Source: Ursus arctos
Lineage: Eukaryota > Chordata > Mammalia > Carnivora > Ursidae
Assembly (NCBI RefSeq): GCF_023065955.2
Contig: NW_026622963.1
Location: 9,679,001 to 9,743,000 of the forward strand
Length of the DNA stretch: 64,000 nt
Direction: 5' to 3'
A model generated the notes under the pieces. The model was not told the origin of the DNA. It made no database searches and was given only the letters and a program-made list of their open reading frames with translations. Positions 1-9,829 of this stretch are shown here, one piece after another. The stretch's first letter is position 1; each line of letters starts with the position of its first letter. Position numbers and translations under genes: made by a program.

Positions 1-84
1 AATATGGAACTTGATCCTGGGACCCTGAGATCATGACCTGAGCCTAAGGCGGATGCTTAACCGACTGAGTCACCCCGGCGCCCC
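1..84 (-). mobile_element. Can-SINE (tRNA-Lys derived), cut by window start
   Basis: This is the reverse complement of the tRNA-related head of a carnivore SINE. The box-B-like 'gatcatgacctgagcc' and the terminal 'gactgagtcaccccggcgcccc' are visible in minus orientation. The tail end lies outside the window. Confidence 0.9.
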
Positions 85-85
85 T

Positions 86-430
86 CTTTGCCCTAACTTT
101 GAAGATATTTTCCTGTTATCTTCTGTAAGTTTTATCTGTCACATTTAAGTCATGATTAATTTCAAATTAGTTTTTATGTGCAAAGTGATATAAGGAATCA
201 AGGTTTCTATTTTCCACATGAGTATCAATTGATCTAGCACTTTTTTTATCGTGTCCCCACTGAATTTCAGTGGTAGTTTTTCATAGATAAGGTGACTGTT
301 TTGTAGGTGTCAATTTCTGATTATTCTATCTCAGTGGTGTATTTTTCTATCCCTGTGCCTATACCATACAACTTGATTTCTGTAGCTTCAGAATAGGTCT
401 TGATATCGGGTAGTATACGTCCTCCAAATT
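86..430 (-). repeat. Old L1 ORF2 fragment
   Basis: The T-rich sequence resembles the reverse complement of the C-terminal ORF2 region of mammalian L1. 'ctgtgcctataccatacaactt' followed by 'tgtagcttcagaataggtct' parallels the better-preserved copy near 10,790-10,850. It is heavily diverged with no open frame. The next ~190 bases, to 620, are AT-rich and unassigned. Confidence 0.5.
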
Positions 431-620
431 TGTTTTGTTTTAAGATGGATCTATCACTAATAGATGACAATTGTTAACTTCTTTTATACTTCTAAAAATT
501 ATATTGATTTAGATAAATGCATGTATTCAACAAAATTTAGATTATACTGCATATGTTGAGTAAGCTAAATATTTCCCGATATGCTCAAGTGGCCTTTGAC
601 GACATGACTTTTCCATTTGT

Positions 621-807
621 TTTTAAAGATTTATTTATTTTATAGAGGGAGAAAGTGCGAGCAGAGGGAATGACAGAGGGGGACGAGAGAAGCAGACTTC
701 CCCCTGAGTGCAGAGGGGGATACAGGCCTGGACTCCAGGACTCTGAGATCACGACCTGAACCAAAATCAAGTCTGACACTCAACGAACTGAGCCACCCAG
801 GCACCCC
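621..807 (-). mobile_element. Can-SINE
   Basis: It starts with the reversed A-rich tail 'tttttaaagatttattt' and ends with 'gagccacccaggcaccccc'. Divergence from the younger copies is considerable ('acctgaaccaaaatcaag'), which suggests an older subfamily. Confidence 0.9.
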
Positions 808-811
808 CATT

Positions 812-2340
812 TTTATTTTAAAATAATTTGAAGTTTACAGTCAAGTTGCAAAAATAATACAAAATAACTCCCTTTTAACCTTTACCTGAAGCCCCAGTTG
901 TTAACATTTCACAACATTTACCTTTTCATTCTTTCTCACCGTCTCTAGATACATTATTCTTCTCCCACCCCCATCCCCAAGCCATTTGAAAGCAAGTTGC
1001 AGACATGATGCCCCATTACTCTTATATATTTTAGTGCGTACTTCCTGAAAACGAAAACATTCTCTCCTACATAGCCACAGTACAACCTATCAGAATCAAG
1101 AAATTAATATTAATACAGTACTACTATCTATAGTTAATCCACAAATGTAATTCAAATTTCAACTGCCCCCGGTTGATGGAGACTGCTGGGTTTTTTTTAA
1201 GATGTGTTTATTTATTTGAGAGAGAGTGTACGCGTGCACACAAGCCAAAAAGTGGGGAAAGGGTAGAGAGGGAGAGGCAGGGGGAAAGAATCTCAAGCAG
1301 CTGGGCACGGAGCCAAAGCAGGGCTTGAACCCAGGACTCTGAGATCATGACCTGAGCCATAATCAAGAGTTGGACATTCAACCAACTAAGCCACCCAGCG
1401 CCCCCTCACTGCTGTTTTCATGAGTGATGTGGGAAATGTTGACAGTCTGTCCTATTAGTCATCAATCCAAACGGCTTTGGTTTCTTTTAGTAGGGAATGG
1501 TATTTAGAAGGCAAGTCTGGATGCTAGGTGTGTTTATTGCCACTGGGATGTAGTTATTTCCAGTCCCTCTCAGTGGATAGACCTAGGAAATAAATGAATG
1601 TTTACACACATAAACTCATTCATCTGTATTTCTATTTCATATGTATATGAAATATGTAAATGTAAGTTATATATGTTTTAACACCAATACTTCAAATTCT
1701 AATCCAACACCACGCTTTTTTTCTAGTCTTCTCCTCCTGTTTAATTTTACTGCTCATCAAAATGGCTCCCATTTTCCACAGTATATTTAGCTGTATTTTC
1801 TCATGTTGAAATTCATAGCACTATCACAGTAGAGCCCCTTCAACTTGAGGCTGAGTCCTTCTAACATACAATCCTGGAAGTTTTTGATGGTTTCCACACT
1901 CTCTGGCATGACAAAAGTTCCAGGCTCATCTGCCCCAGACACACGAATGAGCTGTTCCTTCAAGAAGCTCAAATGGTTTTTAGGGGGAAATTGTATTTCC
2001 AGATCACAGTCGGCACTGGAGATGCTCATTGCTGCCAGACTGATCATTATTTCTAAGCCGCTTTGGTGGTCAGAGCTAGAGAGAGCTCTAGACCTATACT
2101 AATTTATATCTAGATCTATATTCATAGAGATAAAAAGTTTATACTGCTACTTCAAATTCAAGACCGCAGGGTTTTTTGGTAACCTTTTCTATATTGCATG
2201 TTTATTTCCTGTCTTCCACATTGAAAATCCTAGTTCTCAAGAACATAGGGGGTAATCCATAATTACTCATTTACTTTAGCCCACATTACATAAACAACAC
2301 TCTCTAAAATAGCAATACAATCATCATCGATATAATTATT
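812..2340 (-). repeat. L1M-type 3'UTR sequence, minus strand, with two diverged copies of one segment
   Basis: 812-1190 reads as the reverse of an L1M 3' region ('gttgcaaaaataatacaaaataactccc') and resembles 44,490-45,680. After the SINE at 1191-1405 the element continues. The segments at about 1480-1740 and 1970-2220 can be aligned to each other: both run 'gtattt..', then '..attgc..', then a 'cagtgg/tggtgg..agacctagg/agagctag' block, then '..tacttcaaattc'. Two L1M copies or an internal duplication are therefore present. A run of 86 open codons on the minus strand at 1787-2047 lies inside this repeat and is considered chance. Family naming is from memory. Confidence 0.55.
1191..1405 (-). mobile_element. 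Can-SINE inserted in L1M
   Basis: The reversed tail 'ttttttttaagatgtgtttattt' leads to the head 'aagccacccagcgcccc'. It belongs to the diverged 'gagagagtgtacgcg' class of copies and interrupts the L1M 3'UTR. Confidence 0.88.
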
Positions 2341-2350
2341 AAACGTTTAA

Positions 2351-2450
2351 GGGGCACCTGGCTGGCTCAGTCAGAAGAGCTTGAGACTCTTCATCTCCAG
2401 GTCATGAGTTCGATCCCCACATTGAGTGTACAGATTGCTTAAATAAATAA
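2351..2450 (+). mobile_element. Short Can-SINE (head only, no CT-rich body)
   Basis: It runs from 'ggggcacctggctggctcag' through 'gtcatgagttcgatccccac' to 'gattgcttaaataaataa'. It lacks the CT-rich body of the common form. Similar short copies are at 8544, 42863, 44154 and 45681. Confidence 0.8.
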
Positions 2451-2460
2451 GTAACTTTTA

Positions 2461-2605
2461 GGGGTGCCTGGGTGGCTCAGTTAAGTGTCTGCCTTCAGCT
2501 CAGGTCATGATCCCAGGGTCCTGGGATTGAGCCACACATCGGGCTCCCTGCTGAGCAGGGAACCTGATTCTCCCTCTCCCTCTGCCTGCCACTCGCCCTG
2601 TTTGT

Positions 2606-2636
<31 letters not shown>

Positions 2637-2670
2637 GTCAAATAAATAAACAAAATATTTTTAAAAATAA
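2461..2670 (+). mobile_element. Can-SINE
   Basis: A full-length plus copy with 'ggggtgcctgggtggctcag', a (CT)n stretch at about 2608-2636 and an AAATAAATAAA tail. It sits head to tail between two other SINEs (2351 and 2674). Confidence 0.92.
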
Positions 2671-2673
2671 CTT

Positions 2674-2875
2674 GGGGTGCCTGGGTGGCTTGGTTGGGGT
2701 CTGCCTTTGGGTCATGATCCTTGGGTCCTGGGATGGAGCCCTGCATTGGGCTCCTTGCTCAGTGGGGAGTCTGCTTCTCCGTCTCCCTCTCTCCCTGCTT
2801 GTGTGCGCTCTCTCTCTCATTTGCTCACTCTCTCTCTCTCAAATAAATAAAATCTTTAAAAAAATAAAAATTAAA
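2674..2875 (+). mobile_element. Can-SINE
   Basis: The third member of a head-to-tail SINE trio: 'ggggtgcctgggtggcttgg' at the head, then CT-rich body and A-rich tail. It lies directly downstream of the previous SINE's tail, as expected for insertion into an A-rich target. Confidence 0.92.
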
Positions 2876-3163
2876 AAAAATTTTTAAATTAAAGAGAAAG
2901 TTTAAAATTTTTTTTGCATATACTTTTCACTCTACCCCTCTATTCTCCACTTCAACAGACATGTTATATATTATCTGAATCTATACCATTAAATACTTTA
3001 CCTTCTTCCTTTTAGCACTTTTAGTTTCCAAAGAATTCTGTGTTTAGTGCTCACCACTAGTTTTTTACAACTGTAACTCATTCTCTACTAGATTTCCCAG
3101 GAAGGTTTACAATATTCCCTGAGCTTTTTCATATCGATAGCCTTTACATGTGAAACTCAGTTT

Positions 3164-3363
3164 GTTTTTTTTTTAAAGATTTTATTTATTTATTCGACAG
3201 AGATAGAGACAGCCAGCGAGAGAGGGAACACAAGCAGGGAGAGTGGGAGAGGAAGAAGCAGGCTCATAGCGGAGGAGCCTGATGTGGGGCTCGATCCCAG
3301 AATGCTGGGATCACGCCCTGAGCCGAAGGCAGACGCTTAACCGTTGTGCCACCCAGGTGCCCC
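3164..3363 (-). mobile_element. Can-SINE, ursid-type body, 12-bp TSD
   Basis: It carries the reversed ursid-like body 'agacagccagcgagagaggg' and 'catagcggaggagcc'. The 12-base direct repeat 'gaaactcagttt' flanks it exactly at 3152-3163 and 3364-3375, so the insertion is intact and relatively young. Confidence 0.95.
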
Positions 3364-3515
3364 GAAACTCAGTTTTCTGAACATAAAATTCTGGGCTCAC
3401 ATTTTCTTTCCTTGAGATAATTCATTTTCTTATAATGAAAACCTAATTTTCTTTCCCTTACAACTTGTTTGCTCTTTTTACTCACTTCTAGTTTAGTCAA
3501 ATATTTTTCCTTTTC

Positions 3516-3725
3516 GGGGTGCCTGGGTGGCTCAGTCAGCCTGACACTTGATTTTGGCTCAGGTCGTGATCTCAGGGTCGTGAGATCAGGCCCCAGGTTC
3601 AGCTCTGTACTGAGTGTGGAGCTGCTTAAGATTCTCTCTCTCTCCCTTTCCCTCTGCCCCTCCTTCCTTAACACGCACGTGCAGATGCATTCACTCTCTA
3701 ATAAAAATAAGATAAAATTTTAAAA
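3516..3725 (+). mobile_element. Can-SINE (older type)
   Basis: Head 'ggggtgcctgggtggctcag' with the 'cttgattttggctcagg' variant and the 'tgagtgtggagctgcttaag' body typical of older copies. The tail is degenerate ('taataaaaataagataaaat'). Confidence 0.9.
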
Positions 3726-4236
3726 AATAATAATTCTCTTTTTCTGTAAGGTCCTGTGATTTTACCAGACGATGTCTTGGTGTCGCTTGTTCTAGGTCAG
3801 TCTTCTCAGGCATGTGGTAAGATCTTTTAAAATGTAGTATCAATTTTTTTTTTTATTTCAAGATAGCTTTTTTGAATTACAAGTTTTAAAATAGTCCTGT
3901 TCTCTTGCTCTGATTTGCTTCTTAAGGAGACTCTTGTTATTCATATGTTGAATCTTTTTTGTCTTTCTTCAATATTTGTTGCTTTTTCTCCAATCTTTTT
4001 ATATCTTTCTTTTTGATTTTTAAGATGTTCCTCCTTTCCTCCTTATATTTCTCTCACAGTATTATCTGTTGTATTTATTCCTTCTTGCATCCCTTTTGGT
4101 TTAGACTCTATTTTGTATTGGGTTTTTTTTTTCTTTTATTTATAATGTTCCTTCCTGAGTTCTGTCACCTCATTTCTGAGCTTTCCTAGTTCTAATTGAT
4201 GCTGTGCTTTTTCTTAAGATCTTTTAGTTCATTTTG

Positions 4237-4390
4237 GGATGCCAGAGTGGTTCAGTCAGTTGGGCAACTGACTCTTGATTTCAGTTCAGAACTTGATCTC
4301 AGGGTTGTGAGTTCAAGCCCCATGTTGGGCTCCACTCTGGGTGTGGAGCCTACTTAAAAAAAAAAGAAAAAGAAAAGAAAAAAAGAAAGA
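4237..4390 (+). mobile_element. Can-SINE with 21-bp TSD
   Basis: A shortened copy ending in an A-rich (AAAAG)n-like tail. A perfect 21-base direct repeat, beginning 'aagatcttttag', flanks it at 4216-4236 and 4391-4411. That fixes both ends and shows intact target-primed insertion. Confidence 0.93.
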
Positions 4391-4574
4391 AAGATCTTTT
4401 AGTTCATTTTGAAGTAGGTGGTTGTCATTTATATCTGTCTCTTGCTCGTATCCCATTGGTATGCTTTCACTGTCTTTAGGGATAGAATTCTTCTCCTTAT
4501 TCTCTTTTTCTTATAATAATCTTGTATGAGATTTGACTTTCTTTTCTGTTGTTTATTATGTATAGCTATGAACA

Positions 4575-5815
4575 CTTATGTTAAAAGGCAAGAAAGGTCT
4601 CCAATCAGCAGCCTACTTTACAACTTAAGGACTAGAAAAAGAAGAACAAACTAAACCCAAAGCTAGCAGAAGGAAGGAAATAACAAAGATGAGAGCAGAG
4701 AGAAACGAAATACAGAAGAGAAATATCAGTGGAACCAGAGGTTGGTTCCTTGAAACAATCAACAAAATTGACAAGCTTTTAGCTAGATGGACTGAAAAAA
4801 AGAGAAGACAAATTACTCAAATCAGCAATGAAAGTTGGGACATTACCACTGACTCTACAGAAATAAAAAGACTGTAAGAGAGTACTGCGAACAATTGTAT
4901 GCTAACAAATTGGATAACATTGATGAAAAGAACAAATTCCTAGAAACACAAAACCTACCAAGACTAAATCATGAAGAAATAGATCTGAATTAGAACTATA
5001 ACTAGTAAGGAGACTGAATCAGTAATCACAAATCTCTCAATATCTGACAACTAGGTCATGTGGAGAAATTTTGAGTAACACACTTTGCTTAAAAAACAAA
5101 CAAACCAAAAAAGAAAAGCCCTGAACTTTCTGGCTTCATTGGTGAATTCTACCAAACATTTAAAGAACTAATACCAATCCTTCTCAAACTTTTCCAAAAA
5201 ACCGAAGGGGAGGTAACACTTCCCAACTCAGTTTACAAGGGCAACATTATACTGTTATCAAAACCAAAGACAGGGGCGCCTGGGTGGCTCAATCGTTAAG
5301 TGTCTGCCTTCAGCTCAGGGCGTGATCCTGGCGTTCTGGGATCGAGCCCCACATCAGGCTCCTCCGCCAGGAGCCTGCTTCTTCCTCTCCCACTCCCCGT
5401 GCTTGTGTTCCCTCTCTTGCTGGTTGTCTCTTAGTCTGTCAAATAAATAGATAAAATCTTAAAAAAAAAAAAAAAAAAAAAAACCAAAGACACTACAAGA
5501 AAACTACAGACCAATATGCCTTATGAGCATTGATGCAAAAATCCTCAACAAAACACTAGCAAACAATTCAGTAGCATATTAAAAGGATTATACACCATGA
5601 CCAAGTGGGATTTATTCCTGCAATGCAAAGATAGTTCAACATAGAAAAATTTATTAATGTCATTTATACCACGTCAACAAAAGGGGGAAAAACCACATGA
5701 GCATTTCAATACAGAAAAAACACTGACAAAATCTGACACTCTTCTAAGATAAAGACACTTAACAAACTAGCAATAGAAGGAAACTACCTCAACAAAATAA
5801 AAGGGGCCTTCTTAA
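4575..5815 (+). mobile_element. Old L1 fragment (ORF2, endonuclease-to-RT region), interrupted by a SINE
   Basis: The plus strand reads as decayed L1 ORF2, for example 'gaaacaatcaacaaaattgac' near 4755 and 'accaagtgggatttattcctgc' near 5600, which lies upstream of the RT core in L1. Only 62 codons stay open at 4689-4877. A SINE at 5273-5479 splits it, and the L1 text resumes without loss. Both L1 ends are missing. Confidence 0.75.
5273..5479 (+). mobile_element. Can-SINE, ursid-type, in old L1
   Basis: Head 'ggggcgcctgggtggctcaa', 'ggcgttctgggatcgagcc' and the 'aggctcctccg' ursid-like segment. The tail is more than 20 A. The direct repeat 'aaaaccaaagaca' lies at 5260-5272 and again immediately after the tail, ending at 5492. 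Confidence 0.95.
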
Positions 5816-5965
5816 TTATATCCCCCTCCACTCACATGGAAATGAGTTTGGATTTTCTGAGTAAACACCAGCTGGCTGGGGGGAGGCAGCCCAGAAGGCT
5901 GCTGGTTGGGGAAGGGAGGAGCAGGGAGAGGGGAGGGAGTCAGGCCAAGATGAAAACCCCCTGTT
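5816..5965. other. Unassigned GC-moderate stretch
   Basis: A purine-rich spacer ('ggggaggcagcccagaagg') between the L1 fragment and the next SINE. No repeat family, exon or motif recognised. Confidence 0.3.
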
Positions 5966-6156
5966 GGGGCGCCTGAGTGGCTCAGTCAGTTAAGCATCTG
6001 GCTTCTGCTCAGGTCATGATCCCAGGGTCCTGGGATGGAGCCACACTTCGTGCTCCCTGCTCAGCAGGGAGTCTGCTGCTCCCTCTCTCTCTGCCTTTCC
6101 CCGTTTGTGTGCTCGTGCTCTCTCCCTCAAGTAAATAAAATTTTTTTTAAAAAAAC
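5966..6156 (+). mobile_element. Can-SINE
   Basis: 'ggggcgcctgagtggctcag' through 'tcctgggatggagcc' to the tail 'aagtaaataaaatttttttt'. It is the last SINE before the CpG island, in which I see no SINEs. Confidence 0.92.
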
Positions 6157-6448
6157 TTCTGTTTTCTCACAGCAGAGTAAAGATGGGGTGCTGACCCCTG
6201 CCCTCTGCCCGCCTCCTGAAGGGAAAGCATCTTGCTCCTGCTTATCGGCTCAGAGGAAGTGATGTCCACTCAAGGCAGCCTGTCCTCTGAGAAACAACTT
6301 TCAGGATCCAAACCACTTAGCTGGCCATTAGTGAGGTTACCTGGTACTAGACCTGTCTGCTGGTTTGTTAAGACCCCCCAGCTTCTAGGTCAACCCTTTC
6401 ATGCGGTGGGGGTGAGTGAGGCTCAGAGGGGACAGGGCCTGCCATCGA
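6157..6448. other. Unique-looking DNA upstream of CpG island, weak MIR resemblance
   Basis: No recognised gene. 'gagtgaggctcagaggggac' near 6413-6433 resembles the conserved core of MIR elements in plus orientation, but the match is short. Likely proximal upstream region of the promoter at 6.45-7.06 kb. Confidence 0.3.
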
Positions 6449-7062
6449 TCACAGAAGACCACAAGTCTGTCTTGGCCCCGGCCGGCTGGGTGGCGGCGAA
6501 GGTGGCCCGGGGCCGTTGGCACCGCTCACTCGCGGCGAGGGGGGTGCGAGGGGCGGGGTGAGGTCAGGCGTTTGACTCCGCCTCTCCGCGCGGAGATCGC
6601 GGGGGCTGGGCGGCTGGCTCCTCTTGCTCCAGGTCCTCGGGATGTCACCACCTCTGCTCACAGGCGCCTCGCTCAGACTTTGCTCCTTGCCTCCCGGCTC
6701 CCGCTGCGGCTGCTGCGCCTGCTTTGGACGGCCGCCGCCACCCAAGGCCACCCGAAGAGCGGACCCCGCATCTCCGCTGTCTGGAAAGGTAGGTGGCGCC
6801 GCGCGGGGCGGGTGCGGAGTGTGCGGGCCCCGGACGGAGTGCGTGCGCGGCTCTGCGGGGCCCGGGCTGTCCCCGCGGGGAGCGTGTGGGTGGGTGTGGG
6901 AGTGTGCGCGCAGGCAAGCCGGAGCTGGCTGTAACGCTGCGGTGAGCGAGCGGCGGGGGCCGGAGCCCCGGCTAAGTCGCTCCAAGTCTGCCCCCAGCCG
7001 GGAACCGCAGCGGAGGGAGAGGGCCCTTCCCTCGACCGAGGGCGTTTGCTTGCATGTTTCCG
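6449..7062 (+). promoter_or_regulatory. CpG island, probable promoter
   Basis: A sharp rise in G+C and in CpG dinucleotides ('ggcggcgaagg', 'cgcggcgagg', 'ccgcctctccgcgcggag', 'gccgccgcc') against the surrounding AT-rich repeats. SINEs, which are dense elsewhere, are absent. GC-box-like 'ggggcgggg' sits near 6550. No TATA box is evident. CpG islands of this size usually mark promoters of broadly expressed genes. Long open frames here, including about 225 codons on the minus strand at 6449-7126, are expected in GC-rich DNA and are not called as genes. Confidence 0.8.
6600..6788 (+). other. Probable first exon of an unidentified transcript (start approximate)
   Basis: Inside the CpG island the plus strand ends a GC-rich block with 'ctggaaag|gtaggt', a near-consensus splice donor (GT at 6789-6790). 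The start is not defined by sequence; 6600 is a guess. An ATG at about 6641 opens a frame that runs past the donor, but its context is weak, the encoded peptide is low-complexity and unrecognised, and the exon is more likely 5'UTR or non-coding. No matching downstream exon was identified. Gene identity unknown. Confidence 0.45.
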
Positions 7063-7799
7063 TGCACCAGCTGTCTGCTGCACTGTTTCCTTTGCTCCTC
7101 ACGTGAGCCTGGGAGACGACTGTCATTTCTGGAACTTGTCCAGGGTCATGAAGCCATCCAGGGGGACAAGGTTCAAGCTCCTGTGGTTTTCTCTAAACCC
7201 CGTGGCCCTGGTGGACAGTGAGGGGAACAGAAGCAGGACCCAGGGACAGGTTGTCTTCTCGGTTCCTTCATCTTCCCCACCTAGCTACCTCCTCACTCTG
7301 CTGTCCAGCTCAGGAGCTTTCACTGGCTCCACCCGGCCTGTAAATGAGGCCGAGTTGGTTAGTGTGGTTTTTGAAAAGCCCTCCACGCCTCACCCTTGTG
7401 TGCCAGCCTCTTGAATTTGCATGTCATCCCCGCTGCCTTCTCTTCCCACGTGTGAGGCCCTACTTGGAAGGAAGCCCTGTCACGTAGTTTTAGGGTCCAT
7501 ACTGACTAGACTGCTCCAGTCCCTTCAGACCTAAAGCGGACCCTTTGCCTTTACCCACCGTTGGAATGGACGAAAAAACCTTCGTTTCAGCCGCTGTTGT
7601 CAAAATGGTTAGGCTTTTCAGTGCCTATCTGTTGACTATTTATACGAATTCCTATTCTCAGATCTGTGACATGCCTCCTTACTTCCTTCTGCTTCTTTCT
7701 GCACAGATGCTAATACCCTGCGAGTTTGCAGTTACCAACAGTTTGTCCTCACCAGCTTGTATTTTGGAGTTCATGGAAATACCATCACCTCGTATATAA
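7063..7799 (+). other. Probable intron 1 / island shore, with weak MIR-like stretch
   Basis: Moderate GC, unique-looking. 'gagcctgggagacgactgtcatttc' onward to about 7190 has distant MIR-like features. A plus-strand open frame to 7414 has no recognisable domain and no good start. Nothing else supported. Confidence 0.3.
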
Positions 7800-8161
7800 T
7801 TCTCGTAATGCTGCCATGAAAAAATACCACAGACTGAGTAGCTTATACAATAGAAATGTATTTCTCACAGTTCTGGAAAGTCCAAGATCAAAGTCTAGCA
7901 GGATTTGGTTTCTAGGAGGACTCACTTTCTGGTTTGTAGATGGCTGCGGTGTCCTCACCTGGCCTTTCACTTGTGTATGTTCATGGAGAGAGAGAGAAGG
8001 AGAGAGATCTCTCTCTCTTATAAGGCCACCCAGCTTATTGTATTAGGGACTCATGACTTCGTTTAACTTTAATTACTTCCTAAAAGCTCTATCTCCAGAT
8101 AATGTCATATTGAAGTTTAGGGTTCAATGTATAAATTGGGGGGCAAACAGTTCATAGCACC
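7800..8161 (-). mobile_element. MaLR-type LTR (MLT1/MST-like)
   Basis: The sequence matches the reverse of mammalian MLT1/MST LTRs: 'accacagactgagtagctta', 'tttctcacagttctggaaag', 'ggcctttcacttgtg', 'cttataaggccaccc', 'aattggggggcaaacagttc'. A (GA)/(CT) stretch at about 7986-8020 falls in the usual place. Only the LTR is seen here; no internal region is attached. Confidence 0.75.
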
Positions 8162-8298
8162 TAGTTTTTATAAATACTGTCCTTGGGTTTTGGGTTTGAC
8201 CCCAGTTGCTTTGTTTTTAATTGGGGATCCAGAGAGATTAAAAAGCCTGCCCCCCATTATCTTATCCTTTTTTCTGGCTAGAAAAAAAGATAAATATA

Positions 8299-8543
8299 TG
8301 ATTTCACTTATATGAAATACCCAGAGTAGTTAATATCATAGAGACAAAAAGTATAAGGGTGGTTGCTAGGGTCTGGGGGAGGGGAGATTGGGGAGTTACT
8401 GTCTGGTGGTCATAGAGTTTCAGTTTTGCAGGATGAAAAGAATTCTGGAGACGGATAATGGTGCGTTGCAATGTGACTGTACTTAATACCGCAGACTTCA
8501 AATGCTTAGAATTTTATGTGCTTTTTATAACAATTAAAAAACA
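8299..8543 (+). mobile_element. L1M 3' end
   Basis: Typical L1M 3'UTR order: 'tgatttcacttatatgaaatac', 'ggtggttgctagggtctggggg', 'gagtttcagttttgcaggatg', then a decayed A-rich end. A closely related copy is at 19,985-20,618. The preceding 8162-8298 is unassigned. Confidence 0.75.
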
Positions 8544-8640
8544 GGGGACACCTGGCTGGCTGAGTCAGTGAAGCATGGGACTCTCGATCTCAGGGTTGTG
8601 ATTCCAGCCCGATATTGGGTGTAGAGATTACTTAAAAAAA
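8544..8640 (+). mobile_element. Short Can-SINE
   Basis: 'ggggacacctggctggctga' through 'tattgggtgtagagattac' to the A-rich tail. It is of the short type without CT-rich body, inserted at the A-rich end of the L1M copy. Confidence 0.8.
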
Positions 8641-9208
8641 TGACATCTTAAAAAAAATTTTTTTTGAAGAAAAAACAGGGGAAAAAAGCTATGTCACCAC
8701 CATCATCTTCCAGAATCCTTCTCTCCAAACTTCTAATCCTTAAACAGTGTTCCAGGTTAAAACCCATCAGCACCTAACTCTTCACATCCTTTTCAACAAT
8801 GAGTATTATCTTTCTTTAGTCCCTGGCTATTGGATAGACTTAAAAAATGAACTACATTAAAGTTTTAATTTGTCTTAAAATAATGACAAAAGATGTCACT
8901 GTAGTACACCGGTCAGTGTTATGAGTTACAAACAACAAACACTTAACTCTGGTTAACCTTAGCAGAAAGGGAATATATTGGAATGGTGCTGTGAAGCTCC
9001 CAGAATCAGCGAAAGCAGACATAAACAAACATAAAGGGAAGCTAGAACCAACCTTTAGAAATATCCTATGTCAGTCTACTTACGACCTTCTCCCCATAAG
9101 CCTAGTTTTGAAATCATGGTGCTTGCCACACTCTGGAGATTGTTCCTAGGGCTAAGGTCTTATCCTGTTCCTAAGTTCCTGGGCAGATTTATCCCCTCAG
9201 AAAAGTAG
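8641..9208. other. Unassigned, probably ancient repeat
   Basis: AT-rich DNA with no gene evidence. The part near 8940-9010 ('aactctggttaaccttagc', 'gggaatatattgg') looks like an old interspersed repeat but I cannot name a family. Confidence 0.25.
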
Positions 9209-9829
9209 TTCTTTTTAAAATTTTAATTCCAGTATGGTTAACATACAGTGTTATGTTAGTTTCAGGTGTACAATAGAGCAGTTCAACCATTCTATACATT
9301 ACCCAGTTCTCATCATGATAAGTGTACTCTAATCGCCATCACCTGTTTCACCCCTCCCTCCACCCATCTCTCTCCTGGTAACCATCACTTGTTCTCTATA
9401 GTTAAGAGTCTATTTTTGGGTTTGTCTCTTTTTTTGTTCATTTGTTTTGTTTCTTCAATTCCACATGTGAGTGAATTCATATAGTATTTGCCTTTCTCTG
9501 ACTGACTTATTTCATTTAGCATAATACTCTCTAGCTCCATCCACATTGTTGCAAATGGCAAGATTTCATTCTTTTTTTTATGGCGGAGTAATATCCATCG
9601 TATATATTTACCACATCTTCTTTATCCCTTCATCTGTTGTTAGACACTTGGGCTACTTCCATTATTCGGCTATTGTAAATAATGCTACCATAAACGTAGG
9701 GGTGCATATGTCTTTTTGAATTAGTGTTTCTGTATTCTTTGGGTACATACCCAGTAGTGGAATTACTGAATCATAGGATAGTTCTATTTTTAATCTTTTG
9801 AGGAAGCGCCATACGGTCTTCCACAGTGG

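Larger units (their letters stand above)
2876..4570 (-). repeat. Diverged L1/HAL1-like ORF1-region sequence with SINE insertions
   Basis: T-rich DNA resembling the reverse of an L1 ORF1 or ORF2 region, for example 'ctctgatttgcttcttaagg' and 'cttcaatatttgttgc' near 3910-3980. No open frame survives. Three SINEs interrupt it (3164, 3516 and 4237). The assignment rests on general resemblance only. Confidence 0.35.

Noticed and set aside
1787..2047. 86-codon minus-strand open frame with protein-like composition
   Set aside because: The DNA aligns with a neighbouring copy of the same L1M 3'UTR segment (about 1480-1740), so it is untranslated repeat sequence and the frame is chance.
2351..2450. 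tRNA gene
   Set aside because: The tRNA-like head with A/B-box-like sequence belongs to a SINE; it lacks a cloverleaf-forming complement and is followed by an A-rich tail. The same holds for all SINE heads here.
6449..7126. 225-codon minus-strand open frame, plus other long frames in the first CpG island
   Set aside because: GC-rich DNA has few stop codons; the peptide is proline/arginine/serine low-complexity with no domain, and frames are open in several registers at once.
7980..8025. (GA)n/(CT)n palindrome-like stretch as a regulatory hairpin
   Set aside because: It occupies the usual purine-rich segment of an MLT1/MST LTR and is explained by that element.
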